Below, one piece after another: positions 4,884 to 5,960 of a DNA stretch of 5,960 nucleotides. The translations under genes and the position numbers were made by a program. The notes beneath the pieces are model-generated. The model made no database searches and was not told the DNA's origin. It was given only the letters and a program-made list of their open reading frames with translations. This DNA comes from Actinomycetota bacterium (GTDB lineage: Bacteria; Actinomycetota; Actinomycetes; Streptosporangiales; Streptosporangiaceae): the NCBI GenBank assembly GCA_003168295.1, contig PMST01000389.1:1-5960 (forward strand). The letters are read 5' to 3'. Position 1 is the stretch's first letter. Every line of letters begins with the position of its first letter.

Positions 4884-5161
4884 CGGCGCAGCCCGAGCCG
4901 GGCCCGGAGCTTGAGGAGCACCAGCTGGCACATCCGTGTCGGCCCTGACGCCGTAGCCCCCCAGCGACGGCTCCAGAAGATCAAAGGCCCTGAGGGCGGC
5001 GGCTGCCAACAGCTTCATCGCAATGTCGGAGATGGCCTGCCGGGTCTCCTGACGGCGTCCGGAAGCACGGCGGCGTCGGGACTGACTGGGCGCGGTGAGC
5101 CCCGCGGCGACCAGCACCAGCCTGGTCGGCCTGTGCCTGCCGTCCGCCAAGCCGCCGAGTA
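4884..5161. other. Decayed region with a possible TetR-family N-terminal remnant
   Basis: No intact gene is seen. On the minus strand, about 5083 to 4996, the frame reads RRRRASGRRQETRQAISDIAMKLLAAA, which resembles the first helix of TetR regulators (basic tail, then ETRxxISDxAxxLF). The expected helix-turn-helix does not follow in any frame that I could read, so only a scrap would remain. The preceding dioxygenase-like gene ends at 5162 without its usual C-terminus and no continuation of it is visible here. Confidence 0.3.
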
Positions 5162-5780
5162 CTACCCGTGCCCCGGCGACTGCTTGATGGCTCGCGCTGC
5201 GAAGTCGGCGTCATTGGGGCGGCACAGCGTCGAGGGATACCACAGGTCGGCATCGGCGTCCGTGCCCGCCTCGCCGTAGGACTCCAGGAAGCGGGCGGCG
5301 GTCAGGTGCGAGCCGCATACCGGCCGCGCGGGCGCGTCGCCGGGACCGACGTCGGTGAGCAGGAACAGCGCGAGCAGCCCGTGTGCCCGGCAGCGGACGT
5401 TGACCAGCCAGCGCTGGCCGTCCGGGCGGGGGTAGCTGGCCTCGATGTGGTACCCGGCGCCCGCGCGGTCCTCGAACGGGAACCGCACCATCATCGCGCC
5501 GCCGACACATTGACCGGCGACCTCCACCGGCCCGGGCCGATCAGCTCGTCGTAAGCGGCGGCCAGCGCGGGCGAAAGGCCGGCCGCGGTGAACGGCCCGG
5601 CGTCCAGGTCATCGATCCGCACCAGCGACGGCCAGGTCGCGGGATCGGCCCGGCGCAAGCTGCGCAGGGCCATCGACTGCCAGATCAGCTCTCGGCAAGC
5701 CGCTGCCGTGCCCGCGTCCACCGCCCGGAGAACGGCCACGAACCCGTCCCGCAGGAAGGAATCAACGTCTACACGGCCAT
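5162..5780 (-). pseudogene. Phytanoyl-CoA dioxygenase (PhyH)-like protein, frameshifted and truncated
   Basis: Two overlapping minus-strand frames together match a PhyH-type Fe(II)/2-oxoglutarate oxygenase. The first gives VDVDSFLRDGFVAVLRAVD, LVRIDDLDAGPF and AYDELIGPGRW and ends at 5491. The second picks up GGAMMVRFPFED, then GYHIEAS, WLVNVRCRAHGLLALFLLTDVGP and the GSHL segment, ending at TAG 5164-5162. One base lost (or two gained) at about 5500-5530 would join them. His-x-Glu in YHIEAS is the probable metal motif. The second metal histidine and the 2-oxoglutarate arginine should follow but are absent, because similarity stops after WYPSTLCRP. The likely ATG at 5780 reads ATG GCC GTG then TAG, out of frame with VDVDSF, so the start is damaged too. 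Three lesions argue for a true pseudogene. Confidence 0.72.
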
Positions 5781-5960
5781 GATGGCCCGCCAGTCCCGGC
5801 CGGCGGTCCTTCGCCCGGGCCAACCCCGCGTTGGTCGCGGCTGGCCGGCCTGCGCGGGCCGTCGCCCTAGGCGGCCGGCAGGGTGCGCCGGCTTGCTGTG
5901 TGGCGCACCAGGCTGCGGGGTTTGACTGTAGCTCCCTCCCTGACAACATGGCACTTGCGA
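5781..5960. other. Right-edge region without a supported gene
   Basis: The minus-strand frame upstream of the dioxygenase remnant stays open to ATG 5949 but has no ribosome site at a useful distance and no recognisable sequence. A purine-rich minus-strand block near 5932-5941 has no start codon close after it. Apart from the inverted repeat at 5882-5909 nothing is identified. Confidence 0.35.
5882..5909. repeat. 8-bp perfect inverted repeat
   Basis: GGTGCGCC and GGCGCACC are separated by 12 bp, about 100 bp upstream of the dioxygenase remnant on its strand. No T-run follows on either strand, so a classical terminator is not shown. It could be an operator or a T-less terminator of a gene beyond the right edge. 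Confidence 0.4.

Noticed and set aside
4397..4984. A 195-codon minus-strand open frame opposite merR
   Set aside because: It is the shadow of the MerR coding sequence, with no ribosome site or recognisable family.
5882..5960. Inverted repeat and edge sequence as an insertion-sequence end
   Set aside because: No transposase, no matching opposite end and no target duplication are visible in the window.
1..5960. CRISPR arrays, rRNA or tRNA genes, riboswitches
   Set aside because: No regularly spaced repeats, no cloverleaf-like segments and no recognisable riboswitch cores were seen on either strand.

Overview
The window looks like an accessory, partly decayed stretch of a high-GC actinomycete chromosome. 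The evidence is high GC with strong third-position GC in the real genes, purine-rich Shine-Dalgarno sites, a predicted F420-dependent nitroreductase/quinone-reductase (Ddn family), and MerR and alpha/beta-hydrolase types common in Streptomyces-like soil bacteria. Genus cannot be told from sequence alone. Almost every gene is on the minus strand and reads right to left; the exception is a broken merR gene on the plus strand near 4.4 kb.

Right to left on the minus strand: (i) 5781-5960, no clear gene, one 8-bp perfect inverted repeat; (ii) 5162-5780, a phytanoyl-CoA-dioxygenase-like gene with a frameshift, a damaged start and a lost 3' end; (iii) 4884-5161, debris with a possible TetR N-terminal remnant; (iv) 4415-4883 (plus strand), a MerR regulator broken by a frameshift; (v) 4287-4414, a divergent control region with a 16-bp perfect palindrome inside a 20-bp -35/-10 spacer, the classic MerR activator layout; (vi) 3339-4286, an intact alpha/beta hydrolase; (vii) 3182-3286, a 34-residue putative single-pass membrane protein whose stop lies in the next gene's Shine-Dalgarno; (viii) 2718-3173, the intact Ddn-family reductase; (ix) 2372-2717, no intact gene; (x) 1975-2371, the C-terminal remnant of a second alpha/beta hydrolase.

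The left third is a degenerate direct duplication. One copy (about 1327-1955) has a full SRPBCC gene followed by a UbiD-type decarboxylase gene cut after 56 matching residues. The other (about 109-770, running off the left edge) has an SRPBCC paralogue, about 80% identical by eye, followed by the N-terminus of an apparently intact UbiD-type decarboxylase. Between them sit a palindromic operator-like region (1255-1292), a third copy of only the SRPBCC leader and first seven codons, and a lower-GC gene for a small protein of possible dimeric alpha/beta-barrel type. The leader remnant ends in an ATGA overlap with that gene's start, so it may supply its translation initiation.

Likely working units: the hydrolase / small membrane protein / Ddn group, once under MerR control; and the small-protein / SRPBCC / UbiD group, transcribed leftward from about 1.25-1.3 kb. 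Substrates are unknown. A role in aromatic or quinone-like metabolism is inferred only from the UbiD and Ddn families.
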